From positions 12,710,001 through 12,774,000 of the forward strand of contig NC_079884.1 in the NCBI RefSeq assembly GCF_029227915.1: a DNA stretch of 64,000 nucleotides, given 5' to 3'. Source of the DNA: Hydractinia symbiolongicarpus. Lineage: Eukaryota; Cnidaria; Hydrozoa; Anthoathecata; Hydractiniidae. The position numbers and the translations under genes are program-made. This document shows, in pieces, positions 14,201-27,700 of the stretch. The first letter of the stretch is position 1. Every line of letters begins with the position of its first letter. The notes beneath the pieces are model-generated. The model made no database searches. It saw only the letters and a program-made list of their open reading frames with translations, and was not told the origin of the DNA.

Positions 14201-17200
14201 GCTTCTAAGTAAATATTTTTACTACCACCTGACTTCCACTCTTTCCAAAGTTTCCTCTTTTCCTTTATACACTGGTCAACCTCATTATTCCACCACCAGG
14301 TCTGTCTATGTCTAGCTGGTTCTTTCGTCCACCCACAGGTATCATCAGAAGCTTCTAGAAGACAATTCTTCAAAGTAGTCCAAGTACTTTCAACATTGTC
14401 ACTATCACATTGACTATTGTAGGCTAACTGCTGAACTTTTGCACTAAATTGTCTTGCTACAATCTCTTCCTTCAGCTTCCAGACTTTTCGACGGGGCCTG
14501 TACTTTCCCTTGGCTTCTTTAACACTCTTCAAGATAATATCACAAACCAGCAACCTATGCTGGAAAACACACTCTTCCCCCGATATAACTTTCACGTCCT
14601 TCACCACTTTCTTGTCTGACTTTCTAACCAAAAAGTAATCTATCTGTGTCTTACAACCACCTGACTCATATGTTATCAGCCTACTCTGTCTCTTACTAAA
14701 TGATGTGTTGCAAACCACCATGTCCGTTGCCATTCCAAACTCAAGCAATCTCTCCCCTTCCTTATTTCTGCTCCCAAATCCATAGCCTCCATGCACACCT
14801 CTATAACCTTCGGATGACTTCCCAACATGACCATTAAAGTCGCCGCCCACCATGACAAGTTCAGTGTCTCCAAACTTTGATGTGACTGCTATTAACTCAT
14901 CATAAAACTTATCTTTATCTTCCTCACTGAGTCCACACTGTGGAGCATAAACTGACAGAAAAGTGACAATCCTATTACCTATCAAAAACTTTATCACTAT
15001 AATACGACTATTAACACGCATAACATCTATTACTTTTTCTACCCACTTCTCCGCAACGAATATGCCAACTCCTCCATATCCATCACTATTACCAATCCAA
15101 AAAAGCTTATACCTTGCCCTCCTACCTTCCACAAATCTCACTGAAGCTCCTCTCCACCTAACTTCCTGAACACAACACATATCAACAGATCTACGTTCTA
15201 ACATTTCAACTACTTCACCTGCTCTACCTCTCAGAGTACCAACATTTACACTAGCCATCCTCAACCTAGTGTTATCTACCTTGTGATGTGATAGCTGGGT
15301 AACGGTCTGACGATGCTCACATCTGACATCTGTCCTACCGTGCGCGACACCTTCACTCCTTAACTTGTGCGCGACACCTTCAACTCCTCTCTTGTCTCTT
15401 AAGGAGACCCTTCACCTGGTGTCACTTTAAAAAAACACCCAGTCCTGTCTGTGAACGGTTGACGCTAGGAAGGGCATCCAGCTGTAAAACAATGTCAAAA
15501 CTCTTTATTAATGGCTGTAAGAACAGTTGATCAGACAAACTGCGTAAATGGGGCTGGAACTCTAAGGAGTGAAGGTGTTGCACACGGTAGTACAGATGTC
15601 AGGTCTGAGCATTGTCAGACCATTCATTACCCAGCTATCACATCACAAGGTAGATAACACTAGGTTGAGGATGGCTAGTGTAAATGTTGTGTTAAGGAAG
15701 TCAGGTTTCAGTGAGATTTGTGGAAGGTAGAAGGGCAAGGTATAAGCTTTTTTGGATTGGTAATAGTGATGGATATGGAGGAGTTGGCATATTCGTTGCA
15801 AAGAAGTGGGTAGAAAAAGTAATAGATGTTATGCGTGTTAATAGTCGTATTATAGTGATAAAGTTTTTGATAGGTAATAGGATTGTCAGTTTTTTGTCAG
15901 TTTATGCTCCATAGTGTGGACTCAGTGAGGAAGATAAAGATAAGTTTTATGATGAGTTAATAGCAGTCACATCAAAGTTTGGAGACACTGAACTTGTCAT
16001 GGTGGGCGGCAACTTTAATGGTCATGTTGGGTAGTCATCTGAAGGTTATAGAGATGTGCATGAAGGCTATAGATTTGGGAGCAGAAATAAGGAAGGGGAG
16101 AGATTGCTTGAGTTTGGAATGGCAACGGACATGGTGGTTTGCAACACATCATTCAGTAAGAGACAAAGTAGGCTGATAACATATGAGTCAGGTGGCTGTA
16201 AGACACAGATAGATCACTTCCTGGTTAGAAAGTCAGACAAAAAAGTGGTGAAGGACGTGAAAGTTATGTCGGGGGAAGAGTGTGTTTCCCAGCATAGGTT
16301 ACTGGTTTGTGATATTATCTTGAAGAGTGTTAAAGAAGCCAAGGGAAAGTACAGGCCCCGTCGAAAAGTCTGGAAGCTGAAGGAAGAGATTGTAGCAAGA
16401 CAATTTAGTGCAAAAGTTCAGCAGTTAGCCTACAATAGTCAATGTGATAGTGACAATGTTGAAAGTACTTGGACTACTTTGAAGAATTGTCTTCTAGAAG
16501 CTTCTGATGATACCTGTGGGTGGACGAAAGAACCAGCTAGACATAGACAGACCTGGTGGTGGAATAATGAGGTTGACCAGTGTATAAAGGAAAAGAGGAA
16601 ACTTTGGAAAGGGTGGAAGTCAGGTGGTAGTAAAAATATTTACTTAGAAGCTAAGCGTCGTGCTCATACAGCAGTGTATAAGGCAAAGTCAGAAGCAGAG
16701 AGAAACAGATTTGCCGATGTGTTAAGAAGGGAAGACCAGCGCAATGAAGTATTCAAGATAGCAAAGCAAATGAAGAAGAGAAATTAAGAGGTTGTAGGTG
16801 AGAAGTGTATACGTAATGATGAAGGTGTTTTGCCTAGCACAGAGGAGAAGAAAAGGGTAGCTCGTGGCCTTGTGGAGTTTGCAGGAAAGGGGTTGGTAGT
16901 AACTCTAATTAGTAGTGGTAGTAACTAATTTTTTGTCAGACTTGCAAGCATTGGGTACATAAGAAGTGCAGTAGTATTGGTGGAAGGTTAAGAGCTAACA
17001 ATTTGGTTTGTATGCAAGCGTTGCAAAGGTGAGATTATAGAGAATGAAGTATTTCCAGCTTCAATGATGTACATCAGTGGCTCGTTAGAGATAGTTGAGA
17101 ACTTCTGTTACTTAGGTGATATGTTGGGTAGTGAAGGGAGTGCTGAAAGAAGTGTTACTTGCAGGATAGGTTTTTCTTGGAAATAGTTTAGAGAGTTACT

Positions 17201-18716
17201 TCCTTTCTTGACTAGCAGAGTCTTGTCAATTGAGTTAAAAGGTAGGTTGTATGAGGCCTATGTAAGAAGTGTTATGTTGTGCGGTAGTGAGAAATGGGCA
17301 GTGAAGCAGGAAAATCTTGACCGTTTAGAAAGGAATGATATGAGAATCGTTAGGTGGATGTGTAACGCCAGTCTGAGAGACAGAAAGAGTTCAGATGAGC
17401 TAAGAAGCAGGCTAAGTATCCGTAGAATTAAAGATGTTATCCAGATAAGAAGATTGAATTGGCTGGGGCACTTGGAAATGGGGGATAATTGGGTAAGAAA
17501 GTGTAGAAACTTGATAGTTCCTGGGGTAAAGCCCGGAGGCAGACCGAGAAAGACTTGGCAGGAGGTTATAAGGACAGACTTGATACAGAGGAAGGTGAGT
17601 TTAGATCTAACACAGTCTAGATCAGATTGGAAGAGGGTCATTAATATACCCCATCCAACCCATGCTAGCATGGAAAACGGACGTTAAGCCGAGAATGATG
17701 ATGATGATGATGATGATGATGGTGATGATGGGGATGATGGGGATGATGGTGATGATGGTGATGATGGTGATGATGTTGATGATGATGAGCACACACATAC
17801 CAAAATAAAGTCAGAAGTTGAAGGCATAGTGCTTGCATGAGGTCTGGTAAACATTCTAAACAATCAATATGAAGAAAAATACCCTTGACCTATCTCTTCC
17901 TAATAGGCCCTTTTCCTAAACAATTAGGTTTAGTGGCATCTGACACCTAATATTGATGTACAAAAGCATTGCACCTATACTCACTATTCTTTCAATAGGT
18001 TGAAAAATTTAAAACAGATCAACAACCTGCTCATGCACTTCATTGTAAATTCGATGTCAACACCGCTGATGTGTTTTATGAGAATGAGAAACATAATTTG
18101 CAGGTAAACTGTTGCATTAAATAATATTCAGTCTGTTTTTATAATCCTTTGTTTGGTATGAATACAAAATTAGTTGGGTTGAGTTTGTGGGCATTTTTCT
18201 TCAACAAGTGCAAGCACTACTGCGAATAATGAATAATATGAACAATATAATGCCATAAACAGGCAAGTTTATTTTAGCCTAGGATAAACTTGCCTGTTAA
18301 TAACATGATAATATATTATTCAATGACAATGACTGAACAGATACACAGTAATATTTTTTAAAATTATGAATGTTGTTTCAACCAAGTTGTTGATATTTCT
18401 TAGATTTTTTGCATATTTTCACTCCATTGTCTGTTTAACATTTTTAATATAGGTGATTTCATTTTAAAAACTTTCCGAAAAGTAAGAATAGTGCTTTTAA
18501 TTTTCCTTCTGTACTGGTCATTAACAATAGTCAAGAGTTTAAATATATACTAATATAATACTTTTTCATTCGTTCTTTTTTTATGTCACACAGATATGTA
18601 ATAACCAGTCATTTTTCACAGTGAAGAAAACTCAATAATCTCTTTTTTATTACCAGATTGATGTGGTTGCGTTATATTTACTTGCATTGGTTCAAATGAT
18701 CACATCAGGTTTAAGT
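11206..18716 (+). CDS. PHKB: PHKB exons 1-5
   Basis: Exons are 11206-11257, 11540-11681, 12321-12420, 17999-18103 and 18657-18716. They encode the start of the GH15-like domain: [52 protein letters not shown], then [18 protein letters not shown]. Exon 1 is only 52 bases, ending in phase 1. Intron 3 (12421-17998, 5.6 kb) is the largest and contains the head-to-head LINE pair; removing it restores perfect collinearity between MRQAHK and VEKFKTD. Confidence 0.92.
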
Positions 18717-21700
18717 GTAAGTTCCCATCATCCATATGGTATTTTAGATCAACTCTATTTATTTTACTTTAAAAAGTTTTAAAAAATTAACTAACCTGAC
18801 TCCTTATCATTGTGCTGTAACATAAAAATGTAAAAAAATAAGGAAAATGAACCTATCCACTTTTGGCATTACAGACACACAGATGTATTAACCTATTAAT
18901 TTATAAGAGTAGTTGATAAGCTCGTGAAAAAATCCACTTAGGCAGAGAAACAATGGAAAAGATCTGTCATTTGTTTTGTTTTTTAATGTCAGCAATGAAT
19001 GTTTTTTAGAGATTTTTTAACCAGCTCTATTTAATTGAAACATGTGCTTTTGACAAACAGTTAAAAAAATATTTGGGTTTAAAGAGTTTTGGTGACGTCT
19101 GTTCCGAAACAGTTGGGTTGGGTTGACCCAGCTTTAAGAAATCGGTCCCAGGTGGTCCCTACTCACCCATGCAGGAAATGACGTCAATTATTTCCACTTG
19201 TTTTCAAGTTATTAAGCGTCAAACTAAAATGGCTTCACTAATCTTATTTAATGTAATGCCTGTTACAGATACACACACAATTACTGACTGTATTTTTATA
19301 AGAGATTGTACTATGCTAGTTTATTTTAATTTATGCTTTAGATTATTTTCACAACTGACGAAGTTAACTTCATACAAAACTTAGTTTACTATATTGAGCG
19401 TACATATCGAATAGCTGATTATGGCATGTGGGGAAGAGGAACTCGATATAATAATGGAAATAGAGAATTGCAAGCCAGGTATTTTTTTTTATCTCGAATT
19501 TGTTTATAAGATAGATTTTTATTTGTAAATAGAATTTTGTTTAAAACGGACACCTTCTACCCATTGTTACCAGGTTGTAACATGCATGTTGCAGAGAAAA
19601 CTGCAATTGTGGTCAAAATTTAAAACACCAAGATTTCTAGGTTATTCCTAGTAGTTATATGCACTATTTTCACATTTTGAACTTGTAAAAGTTCAGATTC
19701 AAACAATTAAAATGTGCTAATTTTTGCTGACAGTAGCAAAATTTTCCCAAAATTTTCAGCCATTGTGGGCTTTGACGTGGATAACTCCCTAATGCAGATG
19801 TGTAAGAAAGTGCACCTATCAGATTTTTAAATGCTGGTCTGCCTGGCCGACACATCTGCAAAAGTAGCCATTTTGCAGCCTGCCAGCTGTGTACCATTGA
19901 TCATTGATTCTTTTTGACTTAAAAAAATTACCAGAAGCTGCTGTTGGGTTAATGATTTTGGAATTTGAATTGTGAAAAAATGATTTCTGTATGTCCCCCC
20001 AAATTTGTAAGAATTTATTTAATATATATATATGTATAATATAAATATGTGAGAATTTATTTTTCTGTCAAAATATGTTGTGTAACATATAAAACATTTT
20101 AGTTCTATAGGTATGGTAAAAGCTGCGTTAGAGGCAATTAATGGGTTTAATATGTTTGGCAATAAGGTAATTCCTTTTAATGTATGAAATAATTGGGCAT
20201 ATTGTGCTCAGTATCAAACAGATATTGAGCATGGTCCGAATTATTCAGTTATGCCTGTGATCATGTACAACACTGTTAAAAGCATGACTGAATAATTCCA
20301 GTGTGTAATCTAACAACATGGATTATATGTTCCAAATTAAAGATACCAGATTGTTCCTTTGCAATTATTATAAAACCAGTAAGAGCTACTCTTGAATGGA
20401 TTTAGATATTCATTATGATTAACAATAGGAAGATAATATGTTTTTTAAACTCTTGTGTTGAAATATTTAAACAATTGCCTTTTTTGCAGTTAACTGTCTG
20501 TAATTTTTTTCACGTTTAGAGTGTAAAGCAGCCATTTTAGTATTTTTTCTTAAGTCTTTATAATAGGAACACTAACCAATAACCTTAACATCAGTATTTA
20601 TTATGTTTAGGGCACAATATCATCTGTAATTTATGTTGACCCAGATGCCCACTTCAGAAACAGTTCTACCCTCCATGCATTGCTACCACGTGAATCTAAC
20701 TCGAAGGTATAGAAACTCGCTCTTTGTGTTGCTAGCTAACTTAAATTGTGTAAATAGTTGTTTTTTTTGTTTTTTTTTTGTAGACCACTGATGCTGCTTT
20801 ACTGACAATCATTGGCTTCCCTGGATTCTCAATAAATGACCGGGCTTTACGTAATGAAACAAAGTTACGAGTTGTCAAAGAATTGTCTGTTAGTATATTT
20901 ATGTATCAGGCAAAGTCAAATTAATTATTTGTTTTACAGGTAGTGAAGTTTTACGGGTAGTATTATTGGGTTGGTCAGTCAGTAAGATAAAAAAATTATA
21001 AAGAAATTATAGGACTGCCACACAGAATATTTTGCTTAAGCTTTATTAAAACAGAGTCTTTGGTTAAACTTTTTAACTACTTGTGGGACACTGGATATCA
21101 AATCATTTGATTGATATCAAACGTGGTATTCTTGGAGAATTGAGATGTTACATAGCCTGTTTAATGTGTTTATTCAATTTAACATGAGAGGCACTGTAGC
21201 TTTTGTTACAATGAAAGCCTTTTCAATTTTTTTCTTAATGATAAGCTTTATTTTGTAACAGACGTTTATGTATTTTTATAGGGTAGGTTTGGTATGAAAA
21301 GGTTTATACGTGATGGTTATGGTACTGTGTTGGAAGACAAAAAAAAAGAATATTATCAAAAAGCAGATCTAAAGGTTTGTAGATTTGTTTATAGTTGTTA
21401 GACTGTGTAAAAAAGTTTTAGAGATTTACCTGCTACCATCTTTGGCTCATAGGAGGAAAATATACACTTTTACAATTTTTTATTTTTTGGCTTAATTATT
21501 GAGATAAGGTATACTGATATCTGAGGCTGAGATTTATTTTTTAAACAACGGATATAAATAGAATTCTTTATTTCAGACTCCCAAAGTTGTTCAAGCAGTT
21601 AAATTAGGTTTTTGGAAAAATAGTACAAAATAGTGCTGCATTAATATTTGAAAAATGATTACAATTTATCTCTTGTGCCGTATTTAATGGAGAATTTTTC

Positions 21701-24700
21701 AATTAAAATACTGACAACATTATAATATCTTCTGATATATTTTTACTAATTGTAATGAACACTCGAAACAAGAACAAGACCACAGACGTTCTATTGTTTA
21801 TGTACTGTGGCTAAAAGTTTTTAAGAATTTTTTATTCGACTAGAAAATTTTTTGAATCACATAAAAAATTAAATGATTTTTTTTATGCTTAAAGGTTTAT
21901 GGAAAATTGTAACATCCATTACCTGAAAAGTTTTTATTCTTGTTGTACAACATTTTTCAGAGTCTGGCATTATAGCATGTTTCTGCTGTGATTGATCTGG
22001 AAAATCTTAAAATACTTAGCTTTTTTAATGCACGAATAGTATTGTAAAATAAACGATTCTAAGGTCAAACAATATCCTTAAATTCGATTTGAACACTTTA
22101 TGGAAAATCTGGGAACCTATTTTAGAAATTTAAAATAATTGAGAAAAACAACCTAATGACTGCTGGGAAGTTTATTTTAAAACTGCTTCTGAATATGATT
22201 TCATACCGCGCCATGACTAAAACAACATTAAAAGAATAGTTTGCAACAAATAAGGACACAAAATATAACCAGTAAGAATGCTGTTGCAGCTTAAAAGCAG
22301 GAGATATTACAAATATAAGATTGTCGTTGTTTACTTCGGTTTGACAAGTTCTACATGTTTACAAATTTTCACAAACCTAACTTTTCTTTTCACATTCTTA
22401 GCTCAATTTTATTTGCAGGTATTTTTTTATCTTTTACAGCAATTCGAGAAACTAGAAAGTGAATGGCCGATGTTTTTCGTATATTTAGCATTGGAAGGTA
22501 TATTTTTCTTTGACTGGTGTTTAAATCGTGTTAGCTAAAACGTTATTTGTTTTCTGTAAAATTAAATCCTTGATTGATCAACAAAATTGCGATATTCTGC
22601 ATATTCCTTGTCCCTTAGTACCGATACGTTTTATAAGAGATTGTTGCACCATCCATCTTAACAAATTTACTAGCACGTTTTGTTTTATAGCAATCTTCAG
22701 CGGTGATGATTCAGGAGGTGGCTACTTGAACCAACTTGAATCGCTTCTTACATACACAAAACATGGTATGCACCGAACTTTTCATACTGTAGTCCTTTTG
22801 CCTTTCCTCAAACAATTTTATTTGTTATTTTTCCTGTATGAGAGGATACTCATTCTGGTTTGAAATATAAAGGATGATTTTATTACACCCTTAAAATTTG
22901 CATATACCTAAACGCCATGGATTTAGTTTAAAATAAAATAGAGAATGTTAAAGCCTTAAAAAACGTCTTTACGTATAACTATAAACCTGTATTTTTGTCA
23001 ATCTAAACAACTCCGTCCTCTTTCCTCAAAAAATATTATTTGTTATTTGTCCTGTATAGATGGGCTGTCATTGGATGGGTTGCCATTCTGATTTGAATTA
23101 TAAGAGATCATTTTATCAAGCCCTTAAAATTTACATAAAGACAGTATAGCTCTACTTGCTTCGCGAACCCATACTTGTATTGTTTAATCTTGGAAACGGT
23201 TAATGCAAATTATGTTGAAATATTCTCTTTCTTTTGCAAAAGATCAAACATGAAAGTATAGGAATACATCAAAAAGCATTATCCATATGTCATCGATAAA
23301 GACTTCAAACATTTTTCTTATTAGGTAAAACAATACCGAAGTATTATTATGTCGCATCTGCTGACATTGCATTGGAGCGTAAAACACCTGGTGAAGCGGT
23401 ACGCTGGCCCAACGACGATTTAGATGATACCTTCTTATGGGGACAATCTTTGTTAATAATAGCTTCTATGTTATGTAAGTAATATAGGAACGGACCTAAT
23501 TGCAAGCACTTGTTTCCTATGGGAAATCACACCAATCAAGTTTTGTACGAGGTATTTAATTTATAAGAATGTGGGATTTGTATGTCTTAGGCGTTGCATA
23601 TTACATGGTGTGTGGGCTTGGTGTATAAGAACAAAGTGTAAACATGAAGTGTGGTAGTGTGTAACAAGTGTGAAAAGTAATAACGATTTACATTTCATTA
23701 TTTTATTTTAGCGGAAAAATTAATTTCTGTCAGTGAATTAGATCCTCTTGGGCGCTCCTCGTATGCTAAAGCCAAATACAAGTTCTCCAGAATGGCAAGC
23801 CATAGATATTCGTCATTTCAGGTACAAGCGGATTCAACCCTTCCTAGTTAATAACGTATGAGTGAAAAATGTTTGTCATAACACAAAGTTACCTTATTTT
23901 CCTGAGCTTTTGGCCCTGAGGGGCAACAAAGTGCCCACGGGTCAGAATTCTGAACCACTTATACTTTAGTGTGAAACTTGAAATAGTTGTAGAATGTCTG
24001 ATGACGTCGCAGGGATCAGAAGAGACGCCATAAAATTTTCTGGTCCTGATAATTCAAAAGTTCTGGTCTGCATATATAACCTGCATAAATAACATAATTT
24101 TAAAAACAAAACAACGCAACAAAAGTGTTTTATATTAACTTACTAAAAGAGAATTTTAGAAAAACAGACCTTTTGTTATTTTTAACAAAGGGTTTAACAA
24201 AAGGTGGGAAATTCCAGGAAATTGAAATTTTTTCGCTCAAATTATTTTTTCAATGTTATCCACCAAAAATATATGCCTAATTGAAATTGCCATGGGCGCT
24301 TTCGAATTATCACGAATTATCTCCATGGATTATTCGACGTGCATCTAGTCTTGTTGTAGTATTGGATTTCAAATGTAAAATATTTACCTGCAGGTTGGTG
24401 GTTCTGATTTGGTTGTACAAGTATGTTTAATATCCGAAGATAGAACGTGAGTAGATCTTATTATTACAGTGATTAATGTCAATGTCAATGCTTGATGCTT
24501 AAAGACTGTTTCTAGTTTGCAAGCCAACTTGGCTACGTATGGTATAGAGACACAGACACCAAAGGAGATTGAACCTATTGTTATTTGTCCACCACGTGAT
24601 TTGGTTCGGGTAGGTCTTTAATGCTCTTGTTATTGGCTGGTTTTTAGGAGAACTTGTTTCAGTATTCTCTTCTTTTTTTTATTACTTAGGTTTAAAAATT

Positions 24701-27700
24701 TTTTGCGTTTGCGAATGAGGTGTTTAAGAATTTTTCGCGAGGGATAATTTTTGCAACACCTTAAAAAACGGTTTAAAAGCAAAGAATTGTGTTGTCTTTT
24801 TATCATATTTTTATCACTTTGTCCTCCTTATTAATTTTTTTGTACTCAAACTTTTTCCTTAAAATTTAAAATTGTGTCAAGGGAGGGAAATTTCAGCAGT
24901 AGAAGTTTGTTTAATCCTAGGTGTACGAAGAACTTGGTAAAAACAACAAATTAAAACTATCTGGTCGACCAAAACGTCCTCTTGGATCACTTGGTACCAG
25001 TAAAGTATGTTTTTATTATTTTTATAATAAGCAAGTGCTAGTGATATTCTTATCGTTTATTACGGTTTAACGAAATCTTATCGCACATTTAGGCTATATA
25101 AAATATAAAACTGCTACTTGTGTCTATGGTCTATGACTTTTAAAAAATTCTTTCACGCTTTAGCTGAATTAACAAAAAAATTCAAATAGTAGCTGTAATT
25201 TGAAGCTTTAAAAAATGTGTTTTAGGGGTCAATTTGAGTCGTGTTTATTGTCGTCTCCCATTGCTGTATAATTTTGCATCGATGTTGTCTTCTTCCCTTT
25301 TATATTTTCATATACTTTACCACAACTGTTATAGATGTACCGGATTCTTGGAAAAACAGTAGTAACTTATCCGATTATTATCGAGGAGAAGGATTTTTAT
25401 ATGTCGCTTGACATGTCATTGATGATCAGTGATCTCAAGGTGAGTTCAAGAACAAGATAAATAAAATGTTGATGAACTAGTCAGTGACCTGTAGAAAATC
25501 CACGGGTTCGCCCATCCTTTTCATACCGCATTGCGTGCGTCTCGCTACTTGCGGAACCATTTTGCTAGACAGACGTATATGGGTATTAAATATATATGTC
25601 AAGGTTAGTTTTTGTAGGTGATTTCACTATATGAAATCTGTTTAAGTAATAGTAAGTAAGTAAGTAAGTAAGTAAGTAACGGGAAATTTTAACGTCCTTG
25701 GGGATCCCATCCTAACGGTTGGCTCTTCCGACTGTAACTATGTTACATTACCGCCGGAGATACGTATATAGCATTGCTCTAACTTGCTTGCCTGCCACAC
25801 AAGCCGGTTAGCGGTCAGTAGATGGCACCAAACGGGCTGACAACACTGCATTTAAAGTGTGCCGGAGTAGGGGACTCGAACCTGAAACCTTATGATTACA
25901 AGTCGAATGAGCTACCACTACACCATCTCCAAGTACTTTAAACACGTTAGGGGTTTGATATGTTGGGTTGTGAGAATATAAGGGAAGTTACTCACCAAAC
26001 AATTAAATTCTGTATTCGAGTGCTATATAGTCGTGTGGTAAAAAACCTATTGTAGACATCTCGTGTGATGCTTCGTATTGTTTTGTCTCTTAGAATTCAC
26101 TCGCATATATCAGCAAAAGTTGGAACATGCTAGGACGCCCTACTCTGTGCCTTTTTCTTCGTGACCACAACTTCAGGTAAGCTAATGATTGTGCTCGTTT
26201 GTTTTTAAGTTAGCATGTACTATTGTATTAGGTTGAATGAATGGACCATGCATTTCATACCTGTTTATATTGTAATTTATTTAATAGGGGCCTTCATTCG
26301 TCTGAAATGGTCGATTTTATGGCGCAATTTAAAAATGGGGAAGTGAACGGTGTGAAAGTGAAACTGGGTAAAATGCAGGTTAGTGTGATGTCTCTGCTGA
26401 TGTTGTGAAAATACCATGACATTCCTGAAATAAGTACTTTGTTACTCTCCGCTTAATAGCGGCTTTCCGATTAAACCCAATAATGACTATAATGAGAATT
26501 AACGGTCTCAATTTAGTGGCTTTGTTATGGTTGGTTTTTAACTTACAATCGCTAAATCTCTATCTATGGTGTATATATGTCTGATACCAGCTAAAGATTT
26601 TGATGGTCCAGTATGTTCTAGTCTAGTTTACTTCTGAGAGAAAGTATTAAAAGTAATACAATCAATGTTATAACTTTGTTTAGACTTTGATGTCAACAGG
26701 CTGTGTGGAACATTTAGATTATCTAAAAAGACAACATTGCGCTTACATGTATGTATACATATTATTTTTTTGGTTTGAAAGATAAACTGCGTGCAAACTC
26801 ATATGTTTCTAATAGTGCGCAATACTTGTATTATTTACATCATTGGTTCTTTAGTGATGTCCCTGCTTGGATTGTTTTGTGACGGCGTTTGCACCATGAA
26901 AAAAAATTGCGTTTAACAAATTTTACTACTGCAGCAGTGTATTCCCTCGTGTGAAAAATACTTCACTTTACTTTGGACTTACTAAATTTTGCGAAAGCTA
27001 AATTTCGGTTAAATTTAATTTTGCGGATGACTAGGTACATTTTTAATTTCGCAAGTGACGTAAATTTTGCATTTCGCGGAAGTCTTTTAAATCCGCGATA
27101 TCTTCACAGTAAATATTTTTTCACTGTTTCTATTTGCAGTTCCGTAATCACAAACAAAGACGAAAGCCAATTCTTAACTCCATCAGGATTCGAATCTGTA
27201 TACCATCCAATCAGCTCGCCACCGTACGAATGCGAAGAGGAGAAAGAACACGCGATACACACGTTAAACACGTTCGAAATCGTGCAAATTTACGGCCGCG
27301 TGCAAAACTTAAAGACACGTATGATGTTACTGCAAGAAGTGAAGCAAAGAGAGGGGGCTGCTTACTCGATAAATGATACATCAGTTGAAGACTGCATCAA
27401 CGAGGTGTACTTGCAGGCTTGCTACGTTCATAACTGGTCGGTGGTGAGAAGAGGCGCTAGTTTACTTGGAAAGACGGTGGCTAGTCTTGCTCCTTCAATC
27501 ACCAGTATGCTTGTCAGTGGCAAACAGGTAAAATAATTATGCTTTACCTAGCTTACATAAGTGCATCTCTTTTACACAAAGGGAATTAGCTAAAACTAAT
27601 TGTTCTTGCAAATCTAAGGTGTTAATGAAAACTGAACAATGAATTAACAAAAAATTAATAAACAGGTAGTCGTAAATATTTCAAACGAAACAAGATAATA

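Larger units (their letters stand above)
15553..17795 (+). mobile_element. RTE-like LINE copy B (plus strand, PHKB intron 3)
   Basis: This second copy of the same family lies head to head with copy A; their 5' ends face each other across about 50-100 bases. It keeps the endonuclease half and the C-terminal half but lacks the whole polymerase: sequence jumps at about 16861 from the EKKRVA region directly to CGVCRKG. Nonsense and frameshift changes split the frame into 15711-15914, 16056-16787 and 17208-17687. It ends with ASMENGR, a stop and a long GATGAT tail (17695-17790). It is dead on its own. Confidence 0.82.

Noticed and set aside
13052-15169. Plus-strand frames over LINE copy A
   Set aside because: They are antisense shadows of the 852-residue LINE protein.
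25860-25931. A functional tRNA-Thr gene on the minus strand
   Set aside because: A and B boxes are good, but acceptor and T stems mismatch, and it continues into a SINE body and tail.
26973-27139. N-terminal 56 residues of the frame ending in PHKB exon 22
   Set aside because: The splice acceptor at 27138-27139 and the phase of exon 21 show that only 27140-27527 is coding; the rest is intron.
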